This document shows positions 28,519 through 37,769 of a DNA stretch of 64,000 bases, in pieces. Origin of the DNA: Rickettsiella endosymbiont of Dermanyssus gallinae. GTDB lineage: Bacteria; Pseudomonadota; Gammaproteobacteria; Diplorickettsiales; Diplorickettsiaceae. Position 1 is the first letter of the stretch, and each line of letters starts with the position of its first letter. A program made the translations under genes and the position numbers. The notes beneath the pieces are model-generated. The model had not been told where the DNA came from. It was given only the letters and a program-made list of their open reading frames with translations, and did no database searches. The stretch lies in contig NZ_CP079094.1 of assembly GCF_019285595.1 (NCBI RefSeq), positions 1,601,001 through 1,665,000 on the forward strand, given 5' to 3'.

Positions 28519-29579
28519 GCTTTATGAAAAGGCTGACTCAACTCATGCACAGCACCCACCAATACCTTTACTTTATCAGGCGAAGTAAATTGAGAAATAC
28601 CATGTCCTAGGTTAAATACATGCCCTGTTCCGGTTCCATAAGCACTAAGAATCGTGCTTACCTCTTCACGTATGCGTTCATCCGTACCAAAAAGCACAGC
28701 AGGATCCATATTACCTTGTAAGGCGACTTTATCTCCCACACGTTGCCGAGCCTGTGCTAAATCAATCGTCCAATCTAAACCAATCGCATCACACGTTGAG
28801 TTAGCTATTTTTTCTAACCAAAACCCACCACCTTTAGTAAACAATACCACCGGTATTTTCTCTTGATTATGTTCACGCGTAAGACCCGCAACAATTTGCG
28901 TCATATAATCTAATGAAAAAGATTGATAAGCCGAAGGTGTTAATAACCCACCCCAAGTATCAAAAATCATTACGGCTTGCACACCCAATTCTATCTGTGT
29001 ATTAAGATATTGGGTAATGGCTTTTGTTAATGTATTTAATAAAGAATGCAGTGCTTGTGGCTCTTGATAAAGCAATGTCTTAACTTGTCTAAATTCTCGA
29101 CTTCCGCCTCCCTCCAACATGTAACACGCTAATGTCCATGGACTACCTGAAAATCCAATTAAAGGCACTTTATTATTGATTTCACGCCTACATAATGAAA
29201 CGGCATCACAAACATAACGTAGTTCTTGCATCGGGTCGGGAATTTTTAATGCTTTAATATCCGCTAATGTCTTAAGCGGTTTATGGAATTTTGGCCCCTC
29301 GCCTTCTACAAAATACAGACCTAAACCCATGGCATCAGGAATCGTTAAAATATCAGAAAAGAGAATAGCCGCATCTAATTCAAACCGTGCTAAAGGTTGT
29401 AACGTAACTTCACACGCTAATTCAGGTGTTTTACAGAGCGTTAAAAAATCGCCTGCTTTTTTACGCGTTGCACAGTATTCAGGCAAATATCGGCCGGCCT
29501 GACGCATAATCCAAACTGGTGTTCGATCCACGGGCTGCCGAAAAAAAGCACGTATTAAACGATGAGATGAATTATTCAT
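28515..29579 (-). CDS. hemE: Uroporphyrinogen decarboxylase
   Basis: HemE converts uroporphyrinogen III to coproporphyrinogen III in heme synthesis. The 354-residue protein shows the N-terminal signature [15 protein letters not shown] (residues 21-35), with the substrate-binding Arg residues, and [16 protein letters not shown] near residue 145. [10 protein letters not shown] (near 207) and VFNLGHGI (near 330) are also typical. It follows the FUSC protein gene with 3 bases between, so both may share a transcript. Confidence 0.97.
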   Translation of the reverse strand: MNNSSHRLIRAFFRQPVDRTPVWIMRQAGRYLPEYCATRKKAGDFLTLCKTPELACEVTLQPLARFELDAAILFSDILTIPDAMGLGLYFVEGEGPKFHKPLKTLADIKALKIPDPMQELRYVCDAVSLCRREINNKVPLIGFSGSPWTLACYMLEGGGSREFRQVKTLLYQEPQALHSLLNTLTKAITQYLNTQIELGVQAVMIFDTWGGLLTPSAYQSFSLDYMTQIVAGLTREHNQEKIPVVLFTKGGGFWLEKIANSTCDAIGLDWTIDLAQARQRVGDKVALQGNMDPAVLFGTDERIREEVSTILSAYGTGTGHVFNLGHGISQFTSPDKVKVLVGAVHELSQPFHKA

Positions 29580-29582
29580 AGC

Positions 29583-30650
29583 TTATATTTTTTTTATTAA
29601 ATGGTGCGTTTCTGTTAATTGGTTTAATAAATTTCCTGCTGCAAAAATAAATAAATCAATCGCTAACTTATCAGAATCTGTCGTGATAAGTGGACTGAGC
29701 TCTTGCTGCACTTCGTTTTTCCATTTTAATATGCTCGCCAAGGTAGTAGCAGGATATTCAGTTTCTTTATCATTAAGCTGTTCTATAAGTGCTTCAAACA
29801 ATTTATCACTGCGCTCATAAATCTTTTGTACCCGCGCCTGTTGATTAATATTCACACGCATCTCTTCAGAAAAACTCATTAATGCGTTTTTCATCAAACT
29901 AATCCAACGTAAAATTTCGCGCTCTGAACGCAGAATAGCCTTAAACACGTGTGCTAGCGGCGAACGACCAAACGATTCGCGCATGACTTCATCCAGTAAT
30001 TTACTCTGACTACTAAATCGACTGATTACTTTATCTTCATAAACTTCATAGTTCTTTTCAGCTTCTAAAGAATAAAATCCTTTTAATTGCTTAGAAATTT
30101 CTTTCAGGTTTTTTAGGGTATTTAACACAATATAACGTAATTGTGTTCTGGAATGTAAAGGCCAAATAAAACGTGAGACTAACAAGGCAACCACGATACC
30201 CAAACTAATTTCAAAAAAGCGGCTTAAAACATTGGCATAACTCGGGTTTTGGCCAACCAAGATAACCACCGTGGTTACCGCACCTAAAGGTCCAGCTTCA
30301 CTCAAATAACTGGGACTATCGGCAATGTAACTAAATAAAGCCGTCGTAAGACATAATATTAAAGTAGTCCAAACAACGGAAGGATAAGCCAGCCAAAGTG
30401 TGATCGCTGCAATACAGGCACCTAAAACAGTACCTAAAAAGCGCATATAAGATTTTTGTATAATGGCGCCCACACGAGATTGCGCGCACATAACCACTAA
30501 AATACTAATTAATACCCACTGTCCATCTTGGGGAAAATGAAATATGCGTACAATAAATACGCCTAATAAAAAGGCAATAGCGGTCTTTAGGCTATGAATC
30601 AGCCTATTATTGTCTAATTTAGGGAATCGAAACCATTGAATCCAGTTCAT
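29583..30650 (-). CDS. FUSC-family (aromatic acid exporter-like) membrane protein
   Basis: A 355-residue inner-membrane protein. The N-terminal 170 residues hold about six hydrophobic helices, with the FUSC-type stretch HFPQDGQWVLISILVVM and GTVLGACIAAITLWLA. The C-terminal half is a soluble, charged helical domain (about 180-355). FUSC proteins include AaeB/YccS-type efflux proteins, but substrates are rarely known and none can be read here. It is shorter than classical YccS (about 700 residues) and corresponds to the single-module form. It precedes hemE on the same strand. Confidence 0.75.
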   Translation of the reverse strand: MNWIQWFRFPKLDNNRLIHSLKTAIAFLLGVFIVRIFHFPQDGQWVLISILVVMCAQSRVGAIIQKSYMRFLGTVLGACIAAITLWLAYPSVVWTTLILCLTTALFSYIADSPSYLSEAGPLGAVTTVVILVGQNPSYANVLSRFFEISLGIVVALLVSRFIWPLHSRTQLRYIVLNTLKNLKEISKQLKGFYSLEAEKNYEVYEDKVISRFSSQSKLLDEVMRESFGRSPLAHVFKAILRSEREILRWISLMKNALMSFSEEMRVNINQQARVQKIYERSDKLFEALIEQLNDKETEYPATTLASILKWKNEVQQELSPLITTDSDKLAIDLFIFAAGNLLNQLTETHHLIKKI

Positions 30651-30685
30651 AGTATGAAAATACCGTATACCGAGCTTTAGGTAAA

Positions 30686-30811
30686 TATACTCTTCGCACT
30701 TGAGTTTTCAGCTGTGTTCCCGCTCGGTTCGCAATCCTCATGTATCTATATACACTGCGGTTGCTCTCTCCTTCGCGGAGCCTTGCTGAAAATCCCATTG
30801 CTGTGAGTATA
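30686..30811. repeat. TATA-flanked element, copy C, between the FUSC gene and pilQ
   Basis: A full-length copy: TATA (30686-30689), CTCTTCGCACTTG..., about 118 bp of core, ...CATTGCTGTGAG, TATA (30808-30811). The ends form an imperfect inverted repeat (TATACTC-x3-GCA-x-TTG; 13 of 17 positions agree). The flanking TATA is either the tip of the inverted repeat or a 4-bp target duplication. This copy is intergenic. Confidence 0.85.
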
Positions 30812-31305
30812 TACCTATTTCATTTAAAAAAGCCTAATAATTAAAGGGGTAAAATAGTAGGGGTTAAGAATATTAAAAGTTCATTACATTTTTCGCTTGT
30901 TTCTTTATAAGAAAATAAACGGCCGATTATAGGCAGGGAACTTAAAAAGGGGATTCGCTCAATCGATTGATTCTGCATATGCTCATATATCCCTCCCAAT
31001 ACAACTGTTTCACCATCATTTATGATAACTCGCGTCTTAATACCTCGCTTGTGAATAGCAGGCGTACCTGACACCGTAAAAGTACTGGGCTGATCTTGGT
31101 TTACCACCAAATCGAGCATTAACTGATGCTTAGGCAATATTTGAGGTGTTACGCTTAAGGATAATACGGCTGGTTGGAATTGAATAACAGTATCGCCTCC
31201 TTCCTTTTTTTGATAAGGAATATCTTCGCCCGCTTGTATAAAAGCGGGCATTTGATCGGCCGTCATCAGATGGGGTGTGGAAATAATTTTTAACTCCCCT
31301 TCATT

Positions 31306-31552
31306 CGATGAGACAGGAAAGCATTGTGAAAGCAATGCGAAGTCGAAGAGCCCGCGATAGGCGTGCGTTGACGGGCGAAGCAGGAAACGCATCACGCCGT
31401 AAAGTCATTTGTGGGAGGCACGGGCATGAACTCCGAAGGAGTGAGTGCGTGCCGGACGCAGGACGTATCGCGGCCTAATTTCAGTCGCGTCATGCGAACG
31501 AATTTCGGGGACACGATGGCCGAAATTCTTCGGGAGCATAGCGACTCACTTG
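31306..31552 (+). mobile_element. 247-bp mobile repeat, copy 2, in pilQ
   Basis: The element reads CGATGAGACAGG...GACTCACTTG on the plus strand, opposite to pilQ. The flank before it is TTCATT. Sequence is identical to copy 3 apart from one base, and matches copies 1 and 4. On the pilQ strand the codons on either side are GAA and AAT, which join in frame. Confidence 0.92.
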
Positions 31553-31861
31553 TTCTAATGCCGTTAATTCCAAATCTAAAAAGATATTTTTGGCAATCTG
31601 CATTAAATTAAGTTGTACTTTCCCACGTTTCATTTCTGAGAAAGGCAAATCCATATTTAGGTCTGGAGTAGAACTCCTTAAAGAAGACTTAGAATTAGAT
31701 GAGGAAATATCTGATGAAGACAATATCCTAAACCCAAATTTAGCACCCAACTCACTGGCTTTTATTTTACCTACATTTACAATTCGCGCCTCTATCGCTA
31801 TTTGTTTAATGGGCCTATCAAATTGCCTAATGATCTTTTCTATTTGAATAAGTCTTTCCTT

Positions 31862-32108
31862 CGATGAGACAGGAAAGCATTGTGAAAGCAATGCGAAGTC
31901 GAAGAGCCCGCGATAGGCGTGCGTTGACGGGCGAAGCAGGAAACGCATCACGCCGTAAAGTCATTTGTGGGAGGCACGGGCATGAACTCCGAAGGAGTGA
32001 GTGCGTGCCGGACGCAGGACGTATCGCGGCCTAATTTCAGTCGCGTCATGCGAACGAATTTCGGGGACACCATGGCCGAAATTCTTCGGGAGCATAGCGA
32101 CTCACTTG
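31862..32108 (+). mobile_element. 247-bp mobile repeat, copy 3, in pilQ
   Basis: Same element and orientation as copy 2. It differs from copy 2 at a single position near the right end (GACACCATGG instead of GACACGATGG). The flank before it is TTCCTT. On the pilQ strand the codons TCA and AAG on either side join in frame. Confidence 0.92.
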
Positions 32109-32523
32109 TGAATCTTTAACCCATAAACTATTTCCCCGTTTATCCACATTAACGCTACCCATTGAGGATAAAATATTATTAGTTTTATCCTTTAATAAAT
32201 CTGCTAGTATGGTTGCTTTGCTATACCGAATTTGTATTAACTTGCCAAGCATAGGGCTTAATGCTTGTCGCTCAATATTTATTTTTAATTTTTCTTTATC
32301 ACGCTGTAAAATTTCACTTTGCGGCGTTATAACCCAGCTATTTTTGATAGGATACTTAACTAAATCTTTAGCTTTCAAAATAATATCTAATGCCTGCTCC
32401 CAAGGAATATCATTTAAATGTAAACTTAAATTACCTTGCACCTTATCATCTACAATTAAGTTAAACTCCCCAAACTCTGCTAATAACTGTAACGCAGCAC
32501 GTATTTTAATATCTTGAAAGTTT

Positions 32524-32770
32524 CAAGTGAGTCGCTATGCTCCCGAAGAATTTCGGCCATCGTGTCCCCGAAATTCGTTCGCATGACGCGACTGAAATTA
32601 GGCCGCGATACGTCCTGCGTCCGGCACGCACTCACTCCTTCGGAGTTCATGCCCGTGCCTCCCACAAATGACTTTACGGCGTGATGCGTTTCCTGCTTCG
32701 CCCGTCAACGCACGCCTATCGCGGGCTCTTCGACTTCGCATTGCTTTCACAATGCTTTCCTGTCTCATCG
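32524..32770 (-). mobile_element. 247-bp mobile repeat, copy 4, in pilQ
   Basis: The element lies in the opposite orientation to copies 2 and 3, that is on the same strand as pilQ. The flank before CGATGAG on the minus strand is ATCATT. Excision joins TT and A into a TTA codon, giving the family-typical segment LSLNFQD. It separates the PilQ signal peptide from the rest. Confidence 0.92.
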
Positions 32771-32929
32771 AATGATAGGTGTGTCCCTATCATGTTCTTA
32801 TTTACTTGGGAATCTACTGGAATTGAAACTGGGTTGGCGGCTAATGCCTGGCAGGATACAAAAAGAAACAAACAAGCTATTATACGTTTGCTCAGAAAAG
32901 AGAAATAACACACATTAAAACTTCCTAGT

Positions 32930-33441
32930 TATTTAGGTTTAATTCTATTTTTTTATTATCTATTCCATTAACAATTATTCTTTTTTCATCAAGAAAAACA
33001 ACATGGGCCCGTTCTATCCCAATTTCATCATTAACTTCAACTTTATAAAAGTATTGATTTGGTAATTTTAGCAATGCCCATTTTTTTTAAAAAAACCTCC
33101 GCGCAAAAAACCAACCATTTTAAGTTGTGTAATTGAATAGCTTTTTAAAGAATTTTTATCCATAAATTGAGCATTTTTATTCTTCACTCCATTCATTTGC
33201 AGCTGTTCAAGCTGTTGTTTCTCCTTTTTTAATTTTTCAATGGCACCCGAAAGTGAATTAAGCTGATGATTTAATCTATTCTTATTAATCTTTAATTGCT
33301 TAATTTGGTAGGCTAAAAAAAATCTAACAGCATGGCCGATAAAAAAAGTAGCAATACAAACCCAGATAGAAAAAAATTTAATTCAAATTTTTTCTGTTTA
33401 TATGGCGGTCCTTTCCAAGGCGATAAATTGACTTCCTTCAT
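32930..33441 (-). pseudogene. pilN: Fused remnants of pilN, pilO and pilP
   Basis: A stretch of about 510 bases between pilM and pilQ where three genes are expected. From ATG 33441 the frame gives MKEVNLSPWKGPPYK and a hydrophobic segment, the N-terminus of PilN, and stops after about 42 codons (FLSAMLLDFF). A shifted frame continues with a coiled coil (QLKINKNRLNHQLNSLSGAIE...EKQQLEQLQ) as in PilN or PilO. It then changes into SYSITQLKMVGFLRGG, which is PilP, and after another shift LLKLPNQYFYKVEVNDEIG to the end of PilP. So a large deletion joined pilN/O to pilP, with at least two further frameshifts. None of the three proteins can be made. Confidence 0.8.
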
Positions 33442-33476
33442 TGCAAACTACTTAGAAAATTAGAATACTTCCTAAA

Positions 33477-34439
33477 CTAGATAGCTCTCAAAGCTAAACC
33501 AAAACTTAAAAATAAGCTCGGAAATAGTTTTTTAAATTCTTTTGTGTTTAAACCATTCAAAGAGAACAATGATGTTTCATAGGCTACCGTTACCGTTTTT
33601 AGACCAAAAAACCCATTCATTTTTTTTACTAAAAATTTTAATAGCGGGAGATTAGAACCTATAAAAAAAATCTTATCCCATTGATCATAAGGATGACGTA
33701 AAAAAATTGCATTAATAAACCGTTGTGTTTGCTGTAGTACCGTTTCGTTATTAGAAAATAGCATCCTTTCACTATAGCTCCGTAATTACTTAGTCTGATC
33801 TAAAAACAGAAGGGTTAATTGAGCCATCCCAACATCAATAAGCACGAAATATTCTTTCATACTTGAAGAATAAAAATGCAAATACGCACGCTCCACCGCA
33901 TGCGAATTTACTTCAATAAAGAGGGGCGTTAAATTGGCTTGATGAAGAATATCTAAACGAGCATCTAAATGCGCTTTACGACAAGCAACTAATAATACAT
34001 TAAGATAACTAACGTCTTCTTGCTGATTATCAAAAATTTGATAATCAAAATAAACAGCATCTAAAGGATAAGGAATATGTTCTTCTACGACTAAATTAAT
34101 GGCAACTTCAATATTTTCAGCCGCAGAGCAATCAAGACGAATCCACTTACTATTAACTAAAGTATCGGGGAGCGCTGCTACACAATAGCTGGAATAAATA
34201 GCCGCTTTTTCTAACAGTTCTTTAATAAATGTCGTTAATAACGCTTGGGACTTAACCTCGTTATTCCCGATAGCACCGGACGGAATCGCTTTTACACTAT
34301 AATTTTTTAACTCATAGGGAAAACTTGTACCGCCAATCCATCGTAAAACAACACATTTAATGGATGAATACCCTATGTCTAACCCTATGATGTCATTTCT
34401 TGACCTTTCTATGTTTAACCTATCCCTAATAAAGCGCAT
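33477..34439 (-). pseudogene. pilM: Type IV pilus assembly ATPase-like protein PilM, frameshifted
   Basis: PilM is the actin-like cytoplasmic protein that anchors PilN at the pilus base. The first 217 residues (34439 to 33786) show the family start, IIGLDIGYSSIKCVVL near residue 17, and continue to EYFVLIDVGMAQLTLLFLDQTK, then a stop. A second frame (33764 to 33477) continues with QQTQRFINAIFLRHPYDQWDKIFFIG and the C-terminal domain. Normal PilM has about 350 residues, so some 30-40 codons at the junction are lost as well as the frame. It is divergent from mrcA, the conserved gamma/betaproteobacterial arrangement. Confidence 0.85.
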
Positions 34440-34630
34440 TGTTTAGTCTATTATTCGGCAATGGAAATAAACGCTATCCTTTATTATGCATCCAAATAAA
34501 TTGATGTCAATCAACCAAAACATAATTAAATCATTGAACTATCAATTGTTAATCTAAACTTATATGCCCTTATATTTGACGCAATTAGGACATTAATAAA
34601 AAGATGCGATATCATGACATAAGCTAATTA

Positions 34631-37084
34631 ATGCCCCTCACTATGAAAAAACGCCCTTCTGTTCTCCGCAATTTACTGTTGATGCTAATAAGCCTCTTCA
34701 TTACGTTTATCGTAGTGGCCAGCTTGGTTTACTTATATCTAGATAAACAACTACCGGATGTCGATGAATTAAAATCTGTACAGTTACCTATTCCTATGCG
34801 GATTTACAGCAGTGATGGTCAACCAATTGCCGAATTCGGGGAACTACATCGAAACTTGGTCAGATTGAATGAAGTGCCTACATTAATGGTTAAAGCTTTT
34901 TTAGCGACGGAAGATCAACGCTTTTTAGAACACCATGGTGTAGATTTTTATGGCCTATTACGTGCCGCTAGCGAATTATTAATAACGGGTACGAAAGTGC
35001 AAGGTGGTAGTACGATCACCATGCAAGTAGCACGTAATTTTTACCTGTCTCGCGAAAAAACATTTTTACGTAAATTTACTGAAATTCTTTTATCACTCAA
35101 AATAGAACGTGAATTTACCAAAGATCAAATCTTAGAACTTTATCTTAATAAAATTTACTTAGGTAATCGGGCTTACGGGATTGCTGCTGCTGCACAAGTG
35201 TATTTTGATAAAGCGCTTAATCAACTCACATTGCCTGAAATGGCAACGATTGCAGGTCTACCTAAAGCACCCTCGGCGATTAATCCTATTGTTAACCCTA
35301 TTGCCGCAAGACAACGTCGTGATCACGTCTTAGCTCGCATGTTTGAACTTGGTTACATATCAAAACCTGTTTATGAAAACGCTATTCAAACACCTATGCA
35401 AACACGCCCTGATACTGAAACCAGCGGTATGTTAAAAGCACCGTATGTCGCCGAAATGGTTCGCGATATGATGTATAAAAGTTTTGGCGATAACATTTAT
35501 ACGAAAGGATATAATGTTTATACAACACTCAATACCACTCAACAAATAGCGGCTAACAGAGCCTTATCTGATGCGTTATTAGCCTATGATCGTCGACATG
35601 GTTATAGAGGCCCTGAAAAAAATATAGGCCCTTTAGATCCTAAAAAACTAGCACTAGCATTAAATACATTGCATCGCATCCCTACTGTTAATGACTTACA
35701 AGCGGCCACTATTACGCTCATAACAGATGAAGGCGTTATGGCTTTATTAGCGAATCATCAGTCTATTCTTATTCCTTGGGCAGGCCTGGCTTGGACAATA
35801 CCTCAATTGGACAGCACGCAACTCACTTCGCCTCCTGAAGCTTTAAAAGATAAAGTCCATATTGGCGATATCATACGTGTGCAAAATCAAAACAATATCT
35901 GGCAACTTGCGCAAATACCTAAAGTACAAGGCGCACTGGTTGCTTTAAATCCTCAAAATGGCGCCATCAGCGCATTAGTAGGTGGATTTGATTATAATGT
36001 AAGTAAGTTTAACCGAGTCATTCAAGCCGAGCGACAACCCGGCTCTGGATTTAAACCTTTTATTTATGCCGCTGCCTTAGCTAAAGGTTATACGCTCGCT
36101 AATGTATTTAACGATGCGCCTTTGGTATTTGATATACCTGGGCGCGATGAGCCTTGGCGCCCACAAAATGATAATCATATTTTTAGCGGCCCTACTCGTT
36201 TACGTGTTGCCTTAGCTAAATCTATTAATCTGGTTTCAGTGCGCTTATTGCAAGCCATTGATGTGCCTTATGTCTTATCGTATGCAAAACGCTTTGGATT
36301 CAATCCAAAAAAATTACCACGTAATCTTTCGCTCGCATTAGGTACTGGAGAAGTGACGCCTATAGAGTTAGCACGTGCTTATGCGGTGTTTGCTAATGGT
36401 GGTTATCGTATTACGCCTTATTTGATTGATCATATTACGAATGAACAAGGGGATGTTATTTATCAAGCTGAACCTAAGATAGCGTGTGAAGATTGTTTGA
36501 CCGGTAAAATTGAAGCACCTGCACCCGATGCCAAAGATAATCCTTATGCACCACAAGCTATCCCTGCGGATATTGCTTTTTTAACAACCTCCGCTTTAAA
36601 AGATGTTGTTCGCTACGGTACCGGCTATCAAGCAAGAAGCTTAGGTCGTAGTGATATTGCCGGAAAAACAGGAACAACCAGTGATTATGTGGACACCTGG
36701 TTTTCTGGTTTTAATAGTGATTTGGTTGCTACTGTTTGGATCGGCTTTGATCAACCTACTTCTGTGCTTGAGTATGGCGCAAAAACCGCCTTACCGATGT
36801 GGATAGACTTTATGCGCGCCGCACTACACGGCAAACCTGAAAGAACAATGCCTCAACCACCGGATATCATTACTGCCAGCATCGATCCGATGACGGGTTA
36901 TTTACTTCCAGAAGGTACACCCGGCTCTATTTTAGAATATTTCCGTAAAGATAATTTACCAAAAACACCCAGCGAGGAAGATTTATCAAACTTCCCATCA
37001 CCCGACAACACGGACAATCAAACGGGCACTGAATCAGAACCCGCTAATATACAAGACAACACAAGCAGCGAACCATTATTTTAA
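34631..37084 (+). CDS. mrcA: Penicillin-binding protein 1A (glycosyltransferase/transpeptidase)
   Basis: A bifunctional class A PBP that polymerises and cross-links peptidoglycan at the inner membrane. The 817-residue protein has one N-terminal membrane helix (about 14-36). The glycosyltransferase domain shows ATEDQRFLEHHGVDFYG (about 90-106) and QGGSTITMQVARNF. The transpeptidase domain has SxxK in QPGSGFKPFIYAAA (about 470), SxN in AKSINLVSVRLL (about 535), and KTGT in AGKTGTTSDYVDTW (about 678). A disordered acidic tail ends the protein. ATG 34643 is an alternative start four codons later. It stands divergent from the broken pilM. Confidence 0.97.
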   Translation: MPLTMKKRPSVLRNLLLMLISLFITFIVVASLVYLYLDKQLPDVDELKSVQLPIPMRIYSSDGQPIAEFGELHRNLVRLNEVPTLMVKAFLATEDQRFLEHHGVDFYGLLRAASELLITGTKVQGGSTITMQVARNFYLSREKTFLRKFTEILLSLKIEREFTKDQILELYLNKIYLGNRAYGIAAAAQVYFDKALNQLTLPEMATIAGLPKAPSAINPIVNPIAARQRRDHVLARMFELGYISKPVYENAIQTPMQTRPDTETSGMLKAPYVAEMVRDMMYKSFGDNIYTKGYNVYTTLNTTQQIAANRALSDALLAYDRRHGYRGPEKNIGPLDPKKLALALNTLHRIPTVNDLQAATITLITDEGVMALLANHQSILIPWAGLAWTIPQLDSTQLTSPPEALKDKVHIGDIIRVQNQNNIWQLAQIPKVQGALVALNPQNGAISALVGGFDYNVSKFNRVIQAERQPGSGFKPFIYAAALAKGYTLANVFNDAPLVFDIPGRDEPWRPQNDNHIFSGPTRLRVALAKSINLVSVRLLQAIDVPYVLSYAKRFGFNPKKLPRNLSLALGTGEVTPIELARAYAVFANGGYRITPYLIDHITNEQGDVIYQAEPKIACEDCLTGKIEAPAPDAKDNPYAPQAIPADIAFLTTSALKDVVRYGTGYQARSLGRSDIAGKTGTTSDYVDTWFSGFNSDLVATVWIGFDQPTSVLEYGAKTALPMWIDFMRAALHGKPERTMPQPPDIITASIDPMTGYLLPEGTPGSILEYFRKDNLPKTPSEEDLSNFPSPDNTDNQTGTESEPANIQDNTSSEPLF

Positions 37085-37100
37085 TCTTTGAGTCAGCCGT

Positions 37101-37532
37101 CTATCGCAGTGCATTCTCTATGTCTTGTTTACTTTGTTCGCCTGTTAATTCGCGCTTTAAATTACCATCAGGTCCTATTATAAGCATGTAGGGTAACCCA
37201 CGAATTCTACCCAGTTTAAAATGCCCTTTTGGATCATGTCTTAAGGTAGGAAAAGCAACACCACTCTGTTGAATATGTTTAGCTAAATTACCGTCATCAT
37301 CATAGTTAAACCCGAACATAACCACGTCATTAGTATGTGCTTTATAAAAAGCGTTTAACTCGGGTATTTCCCCCATACAAATACTACACCAGGTTGCCCA
37401 ATAGCTGATAACAACCCACTTGCCTTTATAATCTGAAAAATTAATAGGTTTTTCTATAATAGAAGAAAATGCGGCGGTAGAAAATAAAGCTAGCATGCCT
37501 GCCAAAATAAGCGATTTAAAAGCTCTGGACAT
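37101..37532 (-). CDS. Thioredoxin-like redox protein (TlpA/redoxin type), exported
   Basis: A 143-residue protein started at ATG 37532, which has GGGGAG 3 bases or more upstream. An in-frame start at 37553 lies before that site. A signal peptide (FKSLILAGMLALFSTAAFSS) leads into a thioredoxin fold with WATWCSICMGEIPEL (active-site C-x-x-C, about residues 40-54) and the cis-Pro region GLPYMLIIGPDG near residue 115. It resembles TlpA/ResA-type thiol oxidoreductases that reduce periplasmic proteins. The specific partner is unknown. It converges with mrcA. Confidence 0.85.
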   Translation of the reverse strand: MSRAFKSLILAGMLALFSTAAFSSIIEKPINFSDYKGKWVVISYWATWCSICMGEIPELNAFYKAHTNDVVMFGFNYDDDGNLAKHIQQSGVAFPTLRHDPKGHFKLGRIRGLPYMLIIGPDGNLKRELTGEQSKQDIENALR

Positions 37533-37681
37533 AATACTCCCCAAAAAAACCAAGTCATTAAACTGATTAAACGTTAACTTTTGTAATAACTCAAGTCCAA
37601 GGCAAAAAAAATGCGTAAAGTTAATACAAAATCACGTGGTTTCTGCTTTTATTTTCATCACAAGCTTGTTAATATCGGCCT

Positions 37682-37765
37682 CACTTAGGGGTGCCTATCC
37701 ATCATTAAGGATTCGCTGAGAAATACCCTTTATAACCTGATCGGGGTAATGCCTGCGTAGGAAAA
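37682..37765 (+). promoter_or_regulatory. TPP riboswitch (THI element)
   Basis: The conserved THI-box sequences are present in order: AGGGGTGCC, GCTGAGAAATACCC, ACCTGAT, and GGGGTAATGCCTGCGTAGG. It ends 4 bases before the ATG of the ABC transporter ATPase gene. The only ribosome binding site (TAGGAAAAGC) belongs to the last conserved block, so control is probably at translation initiation: bound thiamine pyrophosphate would hide it. Confidence 0.95.
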
Positions 37766-37769
37766 GCAC

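Larger units (their letters stand above)
30841..32913 (-). pseudogene. pilQ: Type IV pilus secretin PilQ, broken by three copies of a 247-bp element
   Basis: PilQ is the outer-membrane pore for type IV pili and DNA uptake. Reading from 32913, a signal peptide (ending SCQALA) is followed by the first element copy (32524-32770). Next come the N0-like domain (NFQDIKIRAALQLLAEF, PWEQALDIILKAKDL) and an N1-like domain ending SLWVKDS. The second copy (31862-32108) precedes KERLIQIEKIIRQFD and FLDLELTALE. After the third copy (31306-31552) comes the secretin core NEGELKIISTP to the end. Each copy introduces stop codons. Removing exactly 247 bp at each site restores LSLNFQD, VKDSKERL and TALENEGEL in one frame, which match family expectation. 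The remnant without inserts is about 440 residues, shorter than most PilQ, so the AMIN region is reduced or lost. Confidence 0.93.

Noticed and set aside
31306..32770. The 247-bp elements as self-splicing group I introns (flank ends with T, element ends with G, excision restores pilQ)
   Set aside because: Two of the three pilQ copies are in the opposite orientation to the third, so they cannot all splice from one transcript. I also see no group I core (P7) or group II domain V, and the neighbouring pil genes are broken without them.
6427..32770. Short frames inside the 247-bp element (starting MNSEGVSACRTQ or MRFLLRPSTHAYRG)
   Set aside because: They are the same repeat read in two directions, run out at its edges and show no protein-like pattern. 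I treat them as non-coding.
31306..32770. A CRISPR-like array, because of repeated units in pilQ
   Set aside because: The units are 247 bp, in both orientations, and the sequences between them are consecutive pieces of pilQ.
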